Shown here one piece after another: positions 46,794-56,970 of a stretch of DNA of 64,000 bases. The position numbers and the translations under genes were made by a program. Position 1 is the first letter of the stretch, and the number at the start of each line of letters is the position of its first letter. Origin of the DNA: Sphingobacterium arenae. Its GTDB lineage: Bacteria > Bacteroidota > Bacteroidia > Sphingobacteriales > Sphingobacteriaceae. The notes under the pieces were generated by a model, which made no database searches, was not told the origin of the DNA, and saw only the letters and a program-made list of their open reading frames with translations. Where the stretch lies: positions 815,922 to 879,921 of the forward strand of contig NZ_JACNYK010000001.1 in assembly GCF_014692505.1 (NCBI RefSeq), in the 5' to 3' direction.

Positions 46794-49700
46794 TTGGTAT
46801 TGAATAGTAAACGTACATATTGTCGATTGGTTCCAGTGAAATACACGTGGGTACTCGGCCTGTTTTTTTTGAGCTATTTTGTAGGATATGCGCAAGAAGG
46901 GTTTAAGCCCTTAGCTTGGAACGATGGAAAGTTAATTTACCAACCAGATTCCTTAGGCAATCGTATTCCCGATTTTTCGCATGCAGGTTATGCAGGCGGC
47001 AACAAAGCTATCCCCGAAGTACCGGTGAAAATTGTGGTACCGATACAAGAAGGTGACGCTACAGCGCGTCTTCAAGCGGCTATAGATTATGTGTCGCAAT
47101 TGCCTGTGGATAAACAAGGTGTGCGTGGAACGGTACTGTTGCAACCCGGACAATACACGTTGTCCGGTTCCTTGAAACTCCACACCTCGGGGGTGGTATT
47201 ACGAGGTGCGGGTTTTACAGAAAATGGTACAGTATTAGTCGGCGGGGGGACAGGCAGGGAAACGTTAATCCGCATAGCGGGTGTGCAGGATGTAGTACGG
47301 GAGGAGCAACGAAATGTACAAGATGATTATGTGCCTGTGAATGCGACGACGTTTCAACTCGATAATGTGCATGGTCTTCAGGTGGGAGATCGTATCCTGA
47401 TTACGCGACCTTCCACTGCGGAATGGATTAAGGTATTACAGGCAGAAGACTTTGGTGGAGAAATGTCTTTTTTAGGATGGAAACCGGGGTTTTGGAACAC
47501 CACCTGGGACCGAGAGATTGTACGCTTAGATGGAAATTTGGTCGAGGTAGACGTGCCTATTACAACGGCATTGGATCGACGGTACGGCGGAGCAACGGTC
47601 GAGAAATATACATGGAATGGTAGAATTGAGCAGGTCGGTATCGAAAATATACAATTGGAATCGGCTTTCGATGAAAATAATCCAAAAGATGAAGATCATC
47701 GATGGATGGCCATTACGGTGGAGAATGCGCAGAATGTATGGATTCGACGAATGCAATTTAGATATTTTGCAGGATCGGCTGTGTATGCAAAAGAGACAGC
47801 TAGCAAACTGACCGTTGAAGATTGTATTTCCCGCGATCCGATTTCTGAAATCGGTGGGCAGCGAAGATATACGTTTTATACCCGAGGTCAACAGACATTA
47901 TTTCAACGACTGTATTCCGAAAAAGGGTATCATGATTTTGCTGTTGGGTTTACAGCCGCAGGACCGAATGCTTTCGTACAGTGCCAAGCAGTAGAACCAT
48001 ATAGCTTTAGTGGCACGATTGATAGCTGGGCTTCTGGTGTATTGTTTGATATTGTAGACATCGATGCACAAGCGCTGAGCTACAAAAACCGTGGACAGGA
48101 TGGGAAAGGTGCGGGATGGACAGCTGCAAATAGTGTGTTCTGGCAATCCACTGCGGCACTGATCGAGAGTGATCAACCTCCTACTGCGCAAAATTGGGGT
48201 TTCGGCCTTTGGGCACAGTTCCAGGGAAATGCCTACTGGACAGAATCTAATAGCCATATAAACCCGCGAAGCCTGTATTATGCGCAGTTGGAAAACAGAA
48301 TAGGAGAAAGTGCTGCTGTAAGAAAAATTTTGTTGCCGGTTCCTACGGAAGCATCTACCAGCCCGACGATAGAGGCGGCAGAAGAGTTGACAAGGATAGC
48401 GGAGAAACCGGCACCTCAACTCAAAGATCTTATAACAGAAGTATCACAACGTGCTCCTTTAGCGACCGGTGTACAGGGAATAAAGATCCTAACAGATCAG
48501 GATGTACCGCAGAAAGTAAAAACAACTAAGGTGGCGGACATGACCATCTTAAATGGCTGGCTCGTGCGGGGACAAAAAGTGCTGACCGGTCGGAAACATG
48601 ATGTGCCCTGGTGGAACGGAAATATTAAACCGCGCGGATTGAAAGATGCTAAACCGCATATAACACGTTACGTTCCAGGAGAAATAGGAACTGGTTTAAC
48701 CGATGACCTTCAAGAAGTGGCAGATAATATGGTCGCAAAGAACGTATTGAGTATCGACCATAATTATGGTTTATGGTATGATAGACGGAGAGATGATCAC
48801 GAGCGTATTCGTCGTATGGATGGCGAAGTCTGGCCGCCGTTTTACGAGTTACCTTTTGCACGAAGCGGACAGGGATTGGCGTACGATGGCCTGTCAAAAT
48901 ATGATTTGACAAAATATAATCGTTTTTATTGGAATCGACTGAAGCAATTTGCGGATTTAGCGGACGAGAAAGGATTGGTGTTGCTGCATCAGAATTATTT
49001 CCAACATAATATTTTAGAAGCAGGAGGTCATTATACAGACTTTCCTTGGCGTACGGCCAACAACATCAATAATGTCGGCTTTCCGGAGCCTGTACCGTAT
49101 GCGGGTGATAAGCGGATTTTTATGGCGGAACAGTTTTATGATGTCACCCACCCGGTAAGACGGGAATTGCACCGCGCATATATTCGTCAGTGTCTGGAGA
49201 ACTTTAAAGATAATACGGGCGTTATTCAGCTTATCAGTGCGGAATATACCGGACCGCTGCACTTTGTGGAGTTTTGGATTGATGTGATTAAAGAATGGAA
49301 AGCAGAAACCGGTCTTCATCCGATAATTGGTCTTAGCGCGACGAAAGATGTGCAGGACGCTATTTTAGCGGATACGGACAGAGCAAAGGAAATTCAGGTA
49401 ATTGATATTCGTTATTGGTATTATCAAAAAAATGGAGAACCTTACGCTCCGGAAGGAGGAAGGAATCTTGCACCACGCCAACACGCACGTAAGATGAAAT
49501 CCAGTGGTACCTCGCCTGAGCAGGTATATCATGCGGTTTCTGAATACCGTGCCAAATTTCCCGAAAAAGCTGTTGTTTACCACAGTAGCAGTTATCCAGA
49601 ATATGCTTGGGCAGTGTTTATGGCAGGTGGATCCATGGCTGGTATACCAAAAGTGCAACATGCAGGATTCACTAGAGAAGCCTCGGATATGCAGGCGATG

Positions 49701-49931
49701 ACGCAAGACGATATCTGGCGCCTAGAAGGTCCGGAATCTGCCATCTTCTATAATACCGATAAGACGACGTTCCAAGTGGATGTACCTGCTTGGAAAGGAA
49801 ATTACAAAGCGTACCATATTGACGTAAAAACGGGAGCGGTCCTTCGTTCTGAGCGTATTAAAACGGGGCAACGTATCACCTTAAAAAAATATAAAAACAC
49901 CCCAGAAGTAGTCTGGATAACCAAGAAGTAA
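46794..49931 (+). CDS. Beta-helix plus TIM-barrel fusion (DUF6298-like) pectin-active protein
   Basis: A 1045-residue secreted protein opening the hydrolase operon. Signal peptide ends near GYAQ (about 35). N-terminal half (about 75-560) is a pectate-lyase-superfamily beta-helix (VKIVVPIQEGDATARLQAAIDYV, GTVLLQPGQYTLSGSLKL, VVLRGAGFTENGTVL). The C-terminal half (about 620-1000) is a glycosidase-like barrel (IDHNYGLWYDRRRDDHERIRR, VLLHQNYFQHNILEAGG, LISAEYTGPLHFVEFW, VVYHSSSYPEY), resembling DUF6298. No ATG precedes the signal; TTG at 46794 or 46800, or GTG at 46836, must be the start. Substrate and reaction not known. The next gene begins 1 bp after the stop, so it is cotranscribed. Confidence 0.7.
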   Translation: MVLNSKRTYCRLVPVKYTWVLGLFFLSYFVGYAQEGFKPLAWNDGKLIYQPDSLGNRIPDFSHAGYAGGNKAIPEVPVKIVVPIQEGDATARLQAAIDYVSQLPVDKQGVRGTVLLQPGQYTLSGSLKLHTSGVVLRGAGFTENGTVLVGGGTGRETLIRIAGVQDVVREEQRNVQDDYVPVNATTFQLDNVHGLQVGDRILITRPSTAEWIKVLQAEDFGGEMSFLGWKPGFWNTTWDREIVRLDGNLVEVDVPITTALDRRYGGATVEKYTWNGRIEQVGIENIQLESAFDENNPKDEDHRWMAITVENAQNVWIRRMQFRYFAGSAVYAKETASKLTVEDCISRDPISEIGGQRRYTFYTRGQQTLFQRLYSEKGYHDFAVGFTAAGPNAFVQCQAVEPYSFSGTIDSWASGVLFDIVDIDAQALSYKNRGQDGKGAGWTAANSVFWQSTAALIESDQPPTAQNWGFGLWAQFQGNAYWTESNSHINPRSLYYAQLENRIGESAAVRKILLPVPTEASTSPTIEAAEELTRIAEKPAPQLKDLITEVSQRAPLATGVQGIKILTDQDVPQKVKTTKVADMTILNGWLVRGQKVLTGRKHDVPWWNGNIKPRGLKDAKPHITRYVPGEIGTGLTDDLQEVADNMVAKNVLSIDHNYGLWYDRRRDDHERIRRMDGEVWPPFYELPFARSGQGLAYDGLSKYDLTKYNRFYWNRLKQFADLADEKGLVLLHQNYFQHNILEAGGHYTDFPWRTANNINNVGFPEPVPYAGDKRIFMAEQFYDVTHPVRRELHRAYIRQCLENFKDNTGVIQLISAEYTGPLHFVEFWIDVIKEWKAETGLHPIIGLSATKDVQDAILADTDRAKEIQVIDIRYWYYQKNGEPYAPEGGRNLAPRQHARKMKSSGTSPEQVYHAVSEYRAKFPEKAVVYHSSSYPEYAWAVFMAGGSMAGIPKVQHAGFTREASDMQAMTQDDIWRLEGPESAIFYNTDKTTFQVDVPAWKGNYKAYHIDVKTGAVLRSERIKTGQRITLKKYKNTPEVVWITKK

Positions 49932-49932
49932 T

Positions 49933-51351
49933 ATGATATCTATTTGCAAAAAACTATTACCATTAGCGTTTGCAGGAGCTCTTTTTTCCTGTACCTCTAC
50001 TACCTCAGATGAAGGGAGACTTTCCTCGACGATGAGTGCGCTGAACGTGTCTGAAAACGGCAGATATTTAATGACCGACGATGGCAGGCCTTTCTTTTGG
50101 CTTGGCGACACGGGCTGGTTGCTGTTTAATAAATTAGATCGCGAGGGAGCAGAACAGTATTTGGAAAACCGTAAACAAAAAGGATTTAACGTCGTCCAGG
50201 CGATGGTTCTGCATACTGTGCCATCTGTCAATGTGTACGGCGATTCATCCATGGTAAACAAAGATATTGCGCGTCCGCTTGTGACAGAGGGAAATAACCC
50301 AGAAGTAGCAGAAGAGTACGATTACTGGGATCATATCGATTATATTATTGATCAGGCAGCAGAGAAAGGGATTTATATGGCCCTTGTTCCTGTATGGGGA
50401 TCGCCGGTAAAAGATGGTAAAGTGTCGGTCGAACAAACCACGAAATATGCAACGTTTCTTGCCGAACGATGGAAAGATAAACCGAATATTATCTGGTTGA
50501 ATGGGGGAGATATTCCCGCTTCTGACTCTACGGCTGTGTGGTTGGAAATGGGGAAAACCATTAAAGCGATCGATCCAGATCACTTGATGACCTATCACCC
50601 ACGGGGTAGAACAGCTTCTTCGGATTGGTTTCACAATGAACCTTGGTTGGATTTCAACATGGTACAGTCGGGACACAGAAGATATGACCAGGACACTTCG
50701 AGCAATGAAAAGAAACATTACGGCGAAGATAATTGGAAATTTATGGAAGTAGACTGGGCGTTAAGTCCGGTGAAGCCGACGATCGACGGAGAACCTTCCT
50801 ATGAGGGTATTCCGCAGGGTTTGCACGATACGAAAGAACCTGTTTGGCAAGACCATGATGTGCGTCGGTACGGCTATTGGTCGGTGTTTGCAGGTGCTTT
50901 TGGATATACATATGGGCAAAACTCGGTTATGCAGATGCATTCTGCAAGCGACTCCACGACAGCTTACGGATCAACAACGTTGTGGACAGAAGCCATGGAT
51001 GCGCCAGGAGCAGGGCAAATGCAGTATTTGAAAAAGCTTATGTTGTCTAGAGATGGTTATTTTGATCGTGTGCCCGATCAGAGCCTGATAGCCGAAAATG
51101 GAGAAAAATATAATCGACTATTGGCAACGCGGACGGATCAGTATGCATTTATCTACAACTATAATGGTCGGGAAATGAAGGTGAACATGGGGAAAATTAA
51201 CGGAGACAAAGTGAAAGCGTCTTGGTACGATCCGCGTACGGGTGAGTCGACGGTGATAGGAGAAGTAGAAAATACAGGTGTACAGACGTTCAAGCCTGAA
51301 GGAGGAGAGAAAGATGGAAATGATTGGGTATTGATTTTAGACAGCATATAG
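49933..51351 (+). CDS. GH140 (DUF4038) apiosidase-like glycoside hydrolase
   Basis: A 472-residue lipoprotein-type enzyme (lipobox AGALFSC, Cys about 18). The TIM barrel (about 30-385) has the DUF4038 opening NGRYLMTDDGRPFFWLGDTGWLLF, followed by a C-terminal collagen-binding-type beta domain. Likely catalytic acids are Asp193 in WLNGGD and Glu287 in IDGEPSYEG, corresponding in position to Asp and Glu described in the B. thetaiotaomicron GH140 enzyme. That enzyme removes apiose-linked side chains from RG-II, so this gene is the main reason to place the operon in RG-II degradation. Translationally close to the previous gene (1 bp) and the next one (4 bp). Confidence 0.85.
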   Translation: MISICKKLLPLAFAGALFSCTSTTSDEGRLSSTMSALNVSENGRYLMTDDGRPFFWLGDTGWLLFNKLDREGAEQYLENRKQKGFNVVQAMVLHTVPSVNVYGDSSMVNKDIARPLVTEGNNPEVAEEYDYWDHIDYIIDQAAEKGIYMALVPVWGSPVKDGKVSVEQTTKYATFLAERWKDKPNIIWLNGGDIPASDSTAVWLEMGKTIKAIDPDHLMTYHPRGRTASSDWFHNEPWLDFNMVQSGHRRYDQDTSSNEKKHYGEDNWKFMEVDWALSPVKPTIDGEPSYEGIPQGLHDTKEPVWQDHDVRRYGYWSVFAGAFGYTYGQNSVMQMHSASDSTTAYGSTTLWTEAMDAPGAGQMQYLKKLMLSRDGYFDRVPDQSLIAENGEKYNRLLATRTDQYAFIYNYNGREMKVNMGKINGDKVKASWYDPRTGESTVIGEVENTGVQTFKPEGGEKDGNDWVLILDSI

Positions 51352-51355
51352 TAAC

Positions 51356-52276
51356 ATGAAAGGTCGGTTAAATATTTTAGTTGTTGTGTTTATAGCATCC
51401 CTCTTGGCGTCATGCCAAAGGGATGTTTATATGTACACATCGTTTCGTGAACCTGCCGATGGAGGTTTGCAGTACCTTTATAGTGATGATGGTTATTCTT
51501 GGACGGCTATCGACGGCATTTTTCTAAAACCTGAACTAGGAGAGCAAAAGATCATGCGGGATCCCTCGATGGTGCGTGGGAAAGATGGGGTGTATCATTT
51601 GGTATGGACCATCGGCTGGCAAGGAAATGAAGGTATTGGATACGCTTCTTCGAAAGATTTGATCCATTGGGAAAACAAGAAAGTCGTGCCGGTCATGAAG
51701 CATGAGGAAACGACTGTAAATGTATGGGCACCAGAGTTGTTCTATGACGAGGACGACGACCGCTTTATTATTATATGGGCATCCACTATTCCTGAGCGTT
51801 TCCCAAAGGGAGAAGAGGAAGAGCGAAATAACCACCGGATGTACTATACGACCACAGAAGATTTTGAAACGTTTACGGAAACGAAACTATTCTCCGATCC
51901 GGGTTTCAGTATTATTGATGCGGTCATCGTAAAAAAAGATAAGAACGATTATGTGCTTGTTTTGAAAGACAATACACGGCCGAACCGAAATTTGAAAGTT
52001 GCTTTTTCGAATAACCCGTTAGGGCCTTATGAAAATGTATCGGAGCCTTATTCTGGTTTTAAGACCGAAGGCCCGTCGGTGGTGAAGCTGGATGGCGAGT
52101 GGCTTATTTATTTTGATTCCTATGGTACGATGAGCTATGAGGCAGTATCGACTACGGATTTTAAAACGTTTAAGAACGCCAACCATAAAATTTCTGTTCC
52201 AAAAGGACACAAGCATGGAACGATTTTCAAAGCATCCAAATCAGACCTGGAGCGATTGTTAAAAGCGCAAAAATAA
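51356..52276 (+). CDS. GH43-like five-bladed propeller lipoprotein
   Basis: A 306-residue lipoprotein (lipobox LLASC, Cys20) with a GH43-like five-bladed propeller. The probable catalytic triad is Asp69 (MRDPSMV), Asp188 (SIIDAVIV) and Glu238 (TEGPSVV), in the order and spacing of clan GH-F. Other blade motifs: WAPELFYDED and GYASSKDLIHW. GH43 members remove arabinose, galactose and related side-chain sugars from pectin. The exact specificity cannot be read. It lies between GH140 and a second propeller enzyme, 4 and 7 bp from its neighbours. Confidence 0.75.
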   Translation: MKGRLNILVVVFIASLLASCQRDVYMYTSFREPADGGLQYLYSDDGYSWTAIDGIFLKPELGEQKIMRDPSMVRGKDGVYHLVWTIGWQGNEGIGYASSKDLIHWENKKVVPVMKHEETTVNVWAPELFYDEDDDRFIIIWASTIPERFPKGEEEERNNHRMYYTTTEDFETFTETKLFSDPGFSIIDAVIVKKDKNDYVLVLKDNTRPNRNLKVAFSNNPLGPYENVSEPYSGFKTEGPSVVKLDGEWLIYFDSYGTMSYEAVSTTDFKTFKNANHKISVPKGHKHGTIFKASKSDLERLLKAQK

Positions 52277-52283
52277 AAAACAG

Positions 52284-54107
52284 ATGAGATCAACACTATT
52301 AGGTATTGCCTTGTTATGTACGACACAGTATGTGGCAGCTCAAGATACGATGACCTATGTCGGCAAAACCTTGTCGAATGTGGACTATCACCACGGACAA
52401 TTAAAACCTGCTGTGGGAACGCACAATATACAAACCTTTCGGGCAAACAGAGCCTATCCTGAGCGTGCGGGGGGATTAAATTTCACCTATAATCATCAGC
52501 CTTTTTTGGCGTATTGGAATAATACCTACTACCTCCAGTTTTTGAGCAACCCGATAGGCGAGCATGTGGCTGAAGGGAAAACTTCCCTCCAGACCTCCAA
52601 AGATGGCTATACTTGGTCGGATCCGGAGGAATTGTTTCCGCCTTATCTCGTACCGGAAGGGTTTACAAAACCTGGACGTTCGGATAAAGCGGGGAAAGAC
52701 CTGTATGCGATTATGCACCAACGCATGGGGTTCTATACCGCGTCTAACGGTAAGTTGCTGACCATTGGTTACTATGGTGTAGCGCTCGATGCAAAAGATG
52801 ATCCCAATGATGGTAATGGTATTGGGCGTGTCGTCCGGGAAATAAAAAAAGACGGCTCTTTCGGTCCGATTTATTTTATCCGTTTTAACGCGTCATTTGA
52901 CCAGAAGTTAGCGAAATTTCCATTTTATACCAAAAGTAAGGACAAGGCATTTGTGGCAGCCTGTAAGGAGCTGATGGATAAACCACTGCAGATGCAGCAA
53001 TGGGTCGAAGAAGCTGATCGCGACGATCCGTTAGTTCCGTTTAAACGTCCGCTAAAAGCATTTGCTTATTATACGCTTGATAATGGAGATGTGGTCGGTA
53101 TGTGGAAACACGCCTTGACATCGGTCAGTAAAGATAAGGGCAAAACATGGGGGTACAATCCACTACGTGCACCGGGTTTTGTGAATAGCAACGCTAAAAT
53201 ATGGGGCCAACGTACATCTGACAATCGTTTTGCCACCGTTTACAACCCGTCGGAGTTTCGTTGGCCTTTAGCGCTATCAACAAGTGATGATGGCCTGACC
53301 TATACGGATCTACTGTTAATTAATGGCGAGATTACCACGATGCGCTATGGAGGGAACTATAAATCGTACGGCCCACAGTACCCCAGAGGCATACAAGAGG
53401 GAAATGGTTTGCCACCCGACAACAATATGTGGGTGACGTATAGTATGAATAAGGAAGATATGTGGGTCTCGAAGGTACCCGTTCCGGTTACCGCAGCTGT
53501 AGAAGGTAATGTAAACGACGACTTCTCTCAGCATGCTGTAGAAACATTCAATCGATGGAATATTTATAGTCCGCTTTGGGCACCGGTTCAGGTAGAAAAT
53601 AATGCACTGGTATTAAAAGACAAAGATCCCTTTGATTATGCAAAAGCCGAGCGCGTGATCGTATCGTCGAACAAAGCTAAAATCGTGTTTACTGTCACGC
53701 CGAAGCAAGCGGATCATGGTAATTTGCAGATTGAATTGGTCAATGACCTAGGGCAAGCAGCTGCTCGTATTGTATTTGATGCAGAAGGACAAATTTTGAA
53801 TAAAGCGGGATACCGTATGGCGTCGTTACAATCTTACGAAGCTGGAAAAACCTATCGTATCGAGTTGACGGCAAATGTGCAAACCCGCTCTTATGATATC
53901 AATATCAACGGAACCGATAAGGGAACGCGTCTGTTTTTTCAGCCGGTAAGTGAGATTAGCCGCGTAGCGTTCCGTACTGGAGATGTCCGTCGATATCCAG
54001 ATGCCGATACGCCAACCGACCAGAATTTTGATGTGGATGATGCGGATGGAATGGACAACGAAGCAGCATACGCTATTTCGTCATTCCAGGCCGAAAAATT
54101 GAATTAA
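52284..54107 (+). CDS. Secreted sialidase-like propeller protein with LamG-like C-terminus
   Basis: A 607-residue secreted protein. A signal peptide ends near VAAQ (19). The region about 25-410 has the blade repeats of six-bladed sialidase-like propellers (TYYLQFLSNPIGEH, SLQTSKDGYTWSDPEELFPP, LTSVSKDKGKTWGYNPL, RWPLALSTSDDGLTYTDL) and the segment PGRSDKAGKDLYAIMHQRMGFY. The C-terminal domain (about 415-600) is LamG/concanavalin-like (VNDDFSQHAVETFNRWNIYSPLW). I do not recognise the CAZy family, though hydrolase or lyase action on a pectin side chain is likely from context. Stop and next start overlap as TAATG. Confidence 0.6.
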   Translation: MRSTLLGIALLCTTQYVAAQDTMTYVGKTLSNVDYHHGQLKPAVGTHNIQTFRANRAYPERAGGLNFTYNHQPFLAYWNNTYYLQFLSNPIGEHVAEGKTSLQTSKDGYTWSDPEELFPPYLVPEGFTKPGRSDKAGKDLYAIMHQRMGFYTASNGKLLTIGYYGVALDAKDDPNDGNGIGRVVREIKKDGSFGPIYFIRFNASFDQKLAKFPFYTKSKDKAFVAACKELMDKPLQMQQWVEEADRDDPLVPFKRPLKAFAYYTLDNGDVVGMWKHALTSVSKDKGKTWGYNPLRAPGFVNSNAKIWGQRTSDNRFATVYNPSEFRWPLALSTSDDGLTYTDLLLINGEITTMRYGGNYKSYGPQYPRGIQEGNGLPPDNNMWVTYSMNKEDMWVSKVPVPVTAAVEGNVNDDFSQHAVETFNRWNIYSPLWAPVQVENNALVLKDKDPFDYAKAERVIVSSNKAKIVFTVTPKQADHGNLQIELVNDLGQAAARIVFDAEGQILNKAGYRMASLQSYEAGKTYRIELTANVQTRSYDININGTDKGTRLFFQPVSEISRVAFRTGDVRRYPDADTPTDQNFDVDDADGMDNEAAYAISSFQAEKLN

Positions 54108-56905
54108 TGATTAACCGAAAGTTTGATATGAAGCGTAGTTTTAGGAGTGTATGGGTCATTTGCCTGTGGTTTGTGGGATTGTCTTTTTCTAACGCCCAAA
54201 CCAAAACTGTGAAGTATTTGTCGGGTACAGGAAATGATGACACAGTGCTCTGGGATTTTACCGTAACGGGTGGTATGCGTGCGGGGGAGCAGACAAAAAT
54301 CCCGGTACCATCCAATTGGGAGCTGCACGGTTTTGGTCAATATAACTATGGTTTTGATAAGGAGGAGAAAAAGGGGAAAGAAGAAGGGCTGTATAAGTAT
54401 ACTTTTCAAGTAGATAAAGCTTGGAAGGGATCCGTGGTGAACTTGGTATTCGAAGGGGTCATGACCGATGCCGAAGTTAAAGTAAATGGAAAATCTGCCG
54501 GTGCAATCCACCAAGGGGCTTTTTATGTCTTCAAATACGATATTTCTAAGCTGTTAAATTATACAGGTAAAAACTTACTGGAGGTGACGGTTGCCAAACA
54601 TTCGGCGAACAAATCTGTCAATGCCGCTGAAAGGGAAGGTGATTTCTGGGTATTTGGCGGTATTTTTCGCCCGGTTTATCTGGAAGCATTTCCGCAAGAT
54701 CACATCCAGCGAGTGTCCATTGATGCGAAAGCTGACGGGCAGTTTCGTAGCATCATCAAGAAGCAGGGCAAAGCCGATGCGGTGCAGGTGCAGCTGCACG
54801 ATGCCGCGGGGCGGTCGTATGGCGAGGTGCTTCGCGCTGACTTTGAGGGTGATCAAGCCGAACTCAAGGGCACATTTTCGGACCCTGCATTATGGTCTTC
54901 GGAATTTCCGAATCTGTATCAAGCACATATTTCTTTATTCCAAAATGGTAAAAAGGTACACGAAATGCGTCAAAAGTTCGGCTTCCGTACCGTGGAGGTC
55001 AAGGAAAGAGATGGCGTTTATGTAAATGGCGTTAAAATCAAATTTAAAGGGGTTAACAGGCACTCTTTTACACCCGAATCTGGACGTACCACCAGTAAGG
55101 CGGTCAGTATCCATGATGTAAATTTGATCAAGGAGATGAATATGAACGCTGTGCGTATGGCGCATTACCCACCTGACAACCACTTTTTGGAAGTCTGTGA
55201 TTCGTTGGGCTTATATGTAATGAATGAATTGGGGGGATGGCACGGATATTACGATACGCCTACAGGTACCAAGTTGACAGAGGAAATGATGATTGCATCG
55301 GAAAATCATCCGTCGATTATTTTCTGGGCCAACGGAAATGAAGGGGGGCATAACCCCGAACTCGATAGTGTATTTTTTGCCAACGATATCCAGAAGAGAC
55401 CGCTGATCTACCCTTGGGCGGTATACGGCGGCTTCGAAACCACGCATTACCGCGAATATAATTATGGTATCGGAACCTATGACCATGGACATAATATTGT
55501 GATGCCTACGGAGTTTCTGCATGGTATGTTTGACGGCGGTCACGGTGCCGGAATTGAAGATTATTGGAAGGCGATGTGGGCGAACCCATTGTCGGCCGGC
55601 GGCTTCCTCTGGGATTTTCAAGATCAGGGAGTTATACGTACGGATAAAAATAACTTCGTGGATACCAAAGGTAATCTAGGTGCCGATGGTATTGTTGGGC
55701 CTCATTATGAGAAGGAAGGTAGCTTTTATACCATCAAAGAGGTATGGAGTCCAATTTTCTTCGAGAAAAGAGAAATGACAGCCGGTTTTGACGGGACTTT
55801 TCATATTGAAAACAGATACGCATTTACCAATATCAACCAATGTTCGTTTAGCTATGAACTGAAAAAATTAGGGCAATATGGCGAAGATAAGGGTAGCCGT
55901 ACCGGAACGATTACTGCACCGGATATTGCGCCTTACGATAAGGGGATTTTAAAATTGGATTTTCCAGCGGAGTGGCGAGATTATGATGCTTTATATATCA
56001 CCGCAAAAGATAGGAATGGTCTGGAAATTTTCACGTGGAGTTTTCCGATTAGTCTGCCGAATAAAGTGGCACAGAACTTTATCCGTAAGGGCAATGCGGC
56101 CATCGAAACTTCGGAGTCAGATTCCAGTTATTTAGTGGCTGCAAATGGAATCACCCTGAAATTTAACAAGAGAAGTGGTTTTTTGGAAGAAGTCAAAAAC
56201 GCCAACGGTGTTATTCCTTTTAACAATGGACCACAGGTTGAAGAAGCGGTGACCAATTACAAGAATTTTACGCTGCGAAGGGACGGAGACACCGTGGTTA
56301 TTGCCTCTACCTTTGATAAAAAAGAAAGCTACAATACACTGACTTGGACGGTTTATCCTTCGGGACAGCTGAAAATGCATGTGCAATATTTCCCAAAAGA
56401 ATACTTCACCAAATATGTGGGTGTGAATTTCTCTTTTCCGGAAGACAAGATCAAAGGCGTGGAATATATGGGGAATGGCCCGTACCGGGTGTGGAAAAAC
56501 CGCATGAAAGGAAATCAATTTGGCGTATGGAAGAAAGATTATAACGATGTAGCTACCGGAGAGGTGCCTTTTATCTATCCGGAGTTTAAAGGCTATCATA
56601 GCCATATGTATTGGACAAAATTTATGACCGATGAACAGTCGTTTCTGGTGTTCACCGATCGGGAAGATGTGTTTCTACGCCTATTTACACCGAAAGAACA
56701 GCAGGATACGGATTGGAAGAATATGGAGCCGACCTTTCCGAGTGGCGACATCTCCTTCATGAACGGTATATCGGCTATCGGCACGAAAACACAGAAGCCG
56801 GAGACAACCGGTCCAATGGGTATGAAGCATGTATATTACGATTTCGAAAAGGAGCCCATCCGTGCATTGCACATGGTACTTTATTTTGATTTCTCCGGGC
56901 AGTAA
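54107..56905 (+). CDS. GH2 beta-galactosidase-like glycoside hydrolase
   Basis: A 932-residue secreted GH2 enzyme of LacZ-type layout: signal peptide (to about SNAQ), sugar-binding domain (about 50-190), Ig-like domain (about 200-300), TIM barrel (about 300-590; FKGVNRHSFTPESG), and C-terminal domains (about 600-930). Acid/base is Glu412 in WANGNEGG; nucleophile is Glu469 in MPTEFLHG. Start at 54107 overlaps the previous stop by one base; an ATG at 54128 (MKRSF) is an alternative with a cleaner signal peptide. GH2 members act on beta-galactosides or on alpha-L-arabinopyranosides; which applies is not visible. A member of the side-chain operon. Confidence 0.88.
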   Translation: MINRKFDMKRSFRSVWVICLWFVGLSFSNAQTKTVKYLSGTGNDDTVLWDFTVTGGMRAGEQTKIPVPSNWELHGFGQYNYGFDKEEKKGKEEGLYKYTFQVDKAWKGSVVNLVFEGVMTDAEVKVNGKSAGAIHQGAFYVFKYDISKLLNYTGKNLLEVTVAKHSANKSVNAAEREGDFWVFGGIFRPVYLEAFPQDHIQRVSIDAKADGQFRSIIKKQGKADAVQVQLHDAAGRSYGEVLRADFEGDQAELKGTFSDPALWSSEFPNLYQAHISLFQNGKKVHEMRQKFGFRTVEVKERDGVYVNGVKIKFKGVNRHSFTPESGRTTSKAVSIHDVNLIKEMNMNAVRMAHYPPDNHFLEVCDSLGLYVMNELGGWHGYYDTPTGTKLTEEMMIASENHPSIIFWANGNEGGHNPELDSVFFANDIQKRPLIYPWAVYGGFETTHYREYNYGIGTYDHGHNIVMPTEFLHGMFDGGHGAGIEDYWKAMWANPLSAGGFLWDFQDQGVIRTDKNNFVDTKGNLGADGIVGPHYEKEGSFYTIKEVWSPIFFEKREMTAGFDGTFHIENRYAFTNINQCSFSYELKKLGQYGEDKGSRTGTITAPDIAPYDKGILKLDFPAEWRDYDALYITAKDRNGLEIFTWSFPISLPNKVAQNFIRKGNAAIETSESDSSYLVAANGITLKFNKRSGFLEEVKNANGVIPFNNGPQVEEAVTNYKNFTLRRDGDTVVIASTFDKKESYNTLTWTVYPSGQLKMHVQYFPKEYFTKYVGVNFSFPEDKIKGVEYMGNGPYRVWKNRMKGNQFGVWKKDYNDVATGEVPFIYPEFKGYHSHMYWTKFMTDEQSFLVFTDREDVFLRLFTPKEQQDTDWKNMEPTFPSGDISFMNGISAIGTKTQKPETTGPMGMKHVYYDFEKEPIRALHMVLYFDFSGQ

Positions 56906-56970
56906 TGGGGGATGAAAGGAAGCCGTAAAAAAGAATAGGATGTCTTGAATATACATAATAAGAGAAGATA

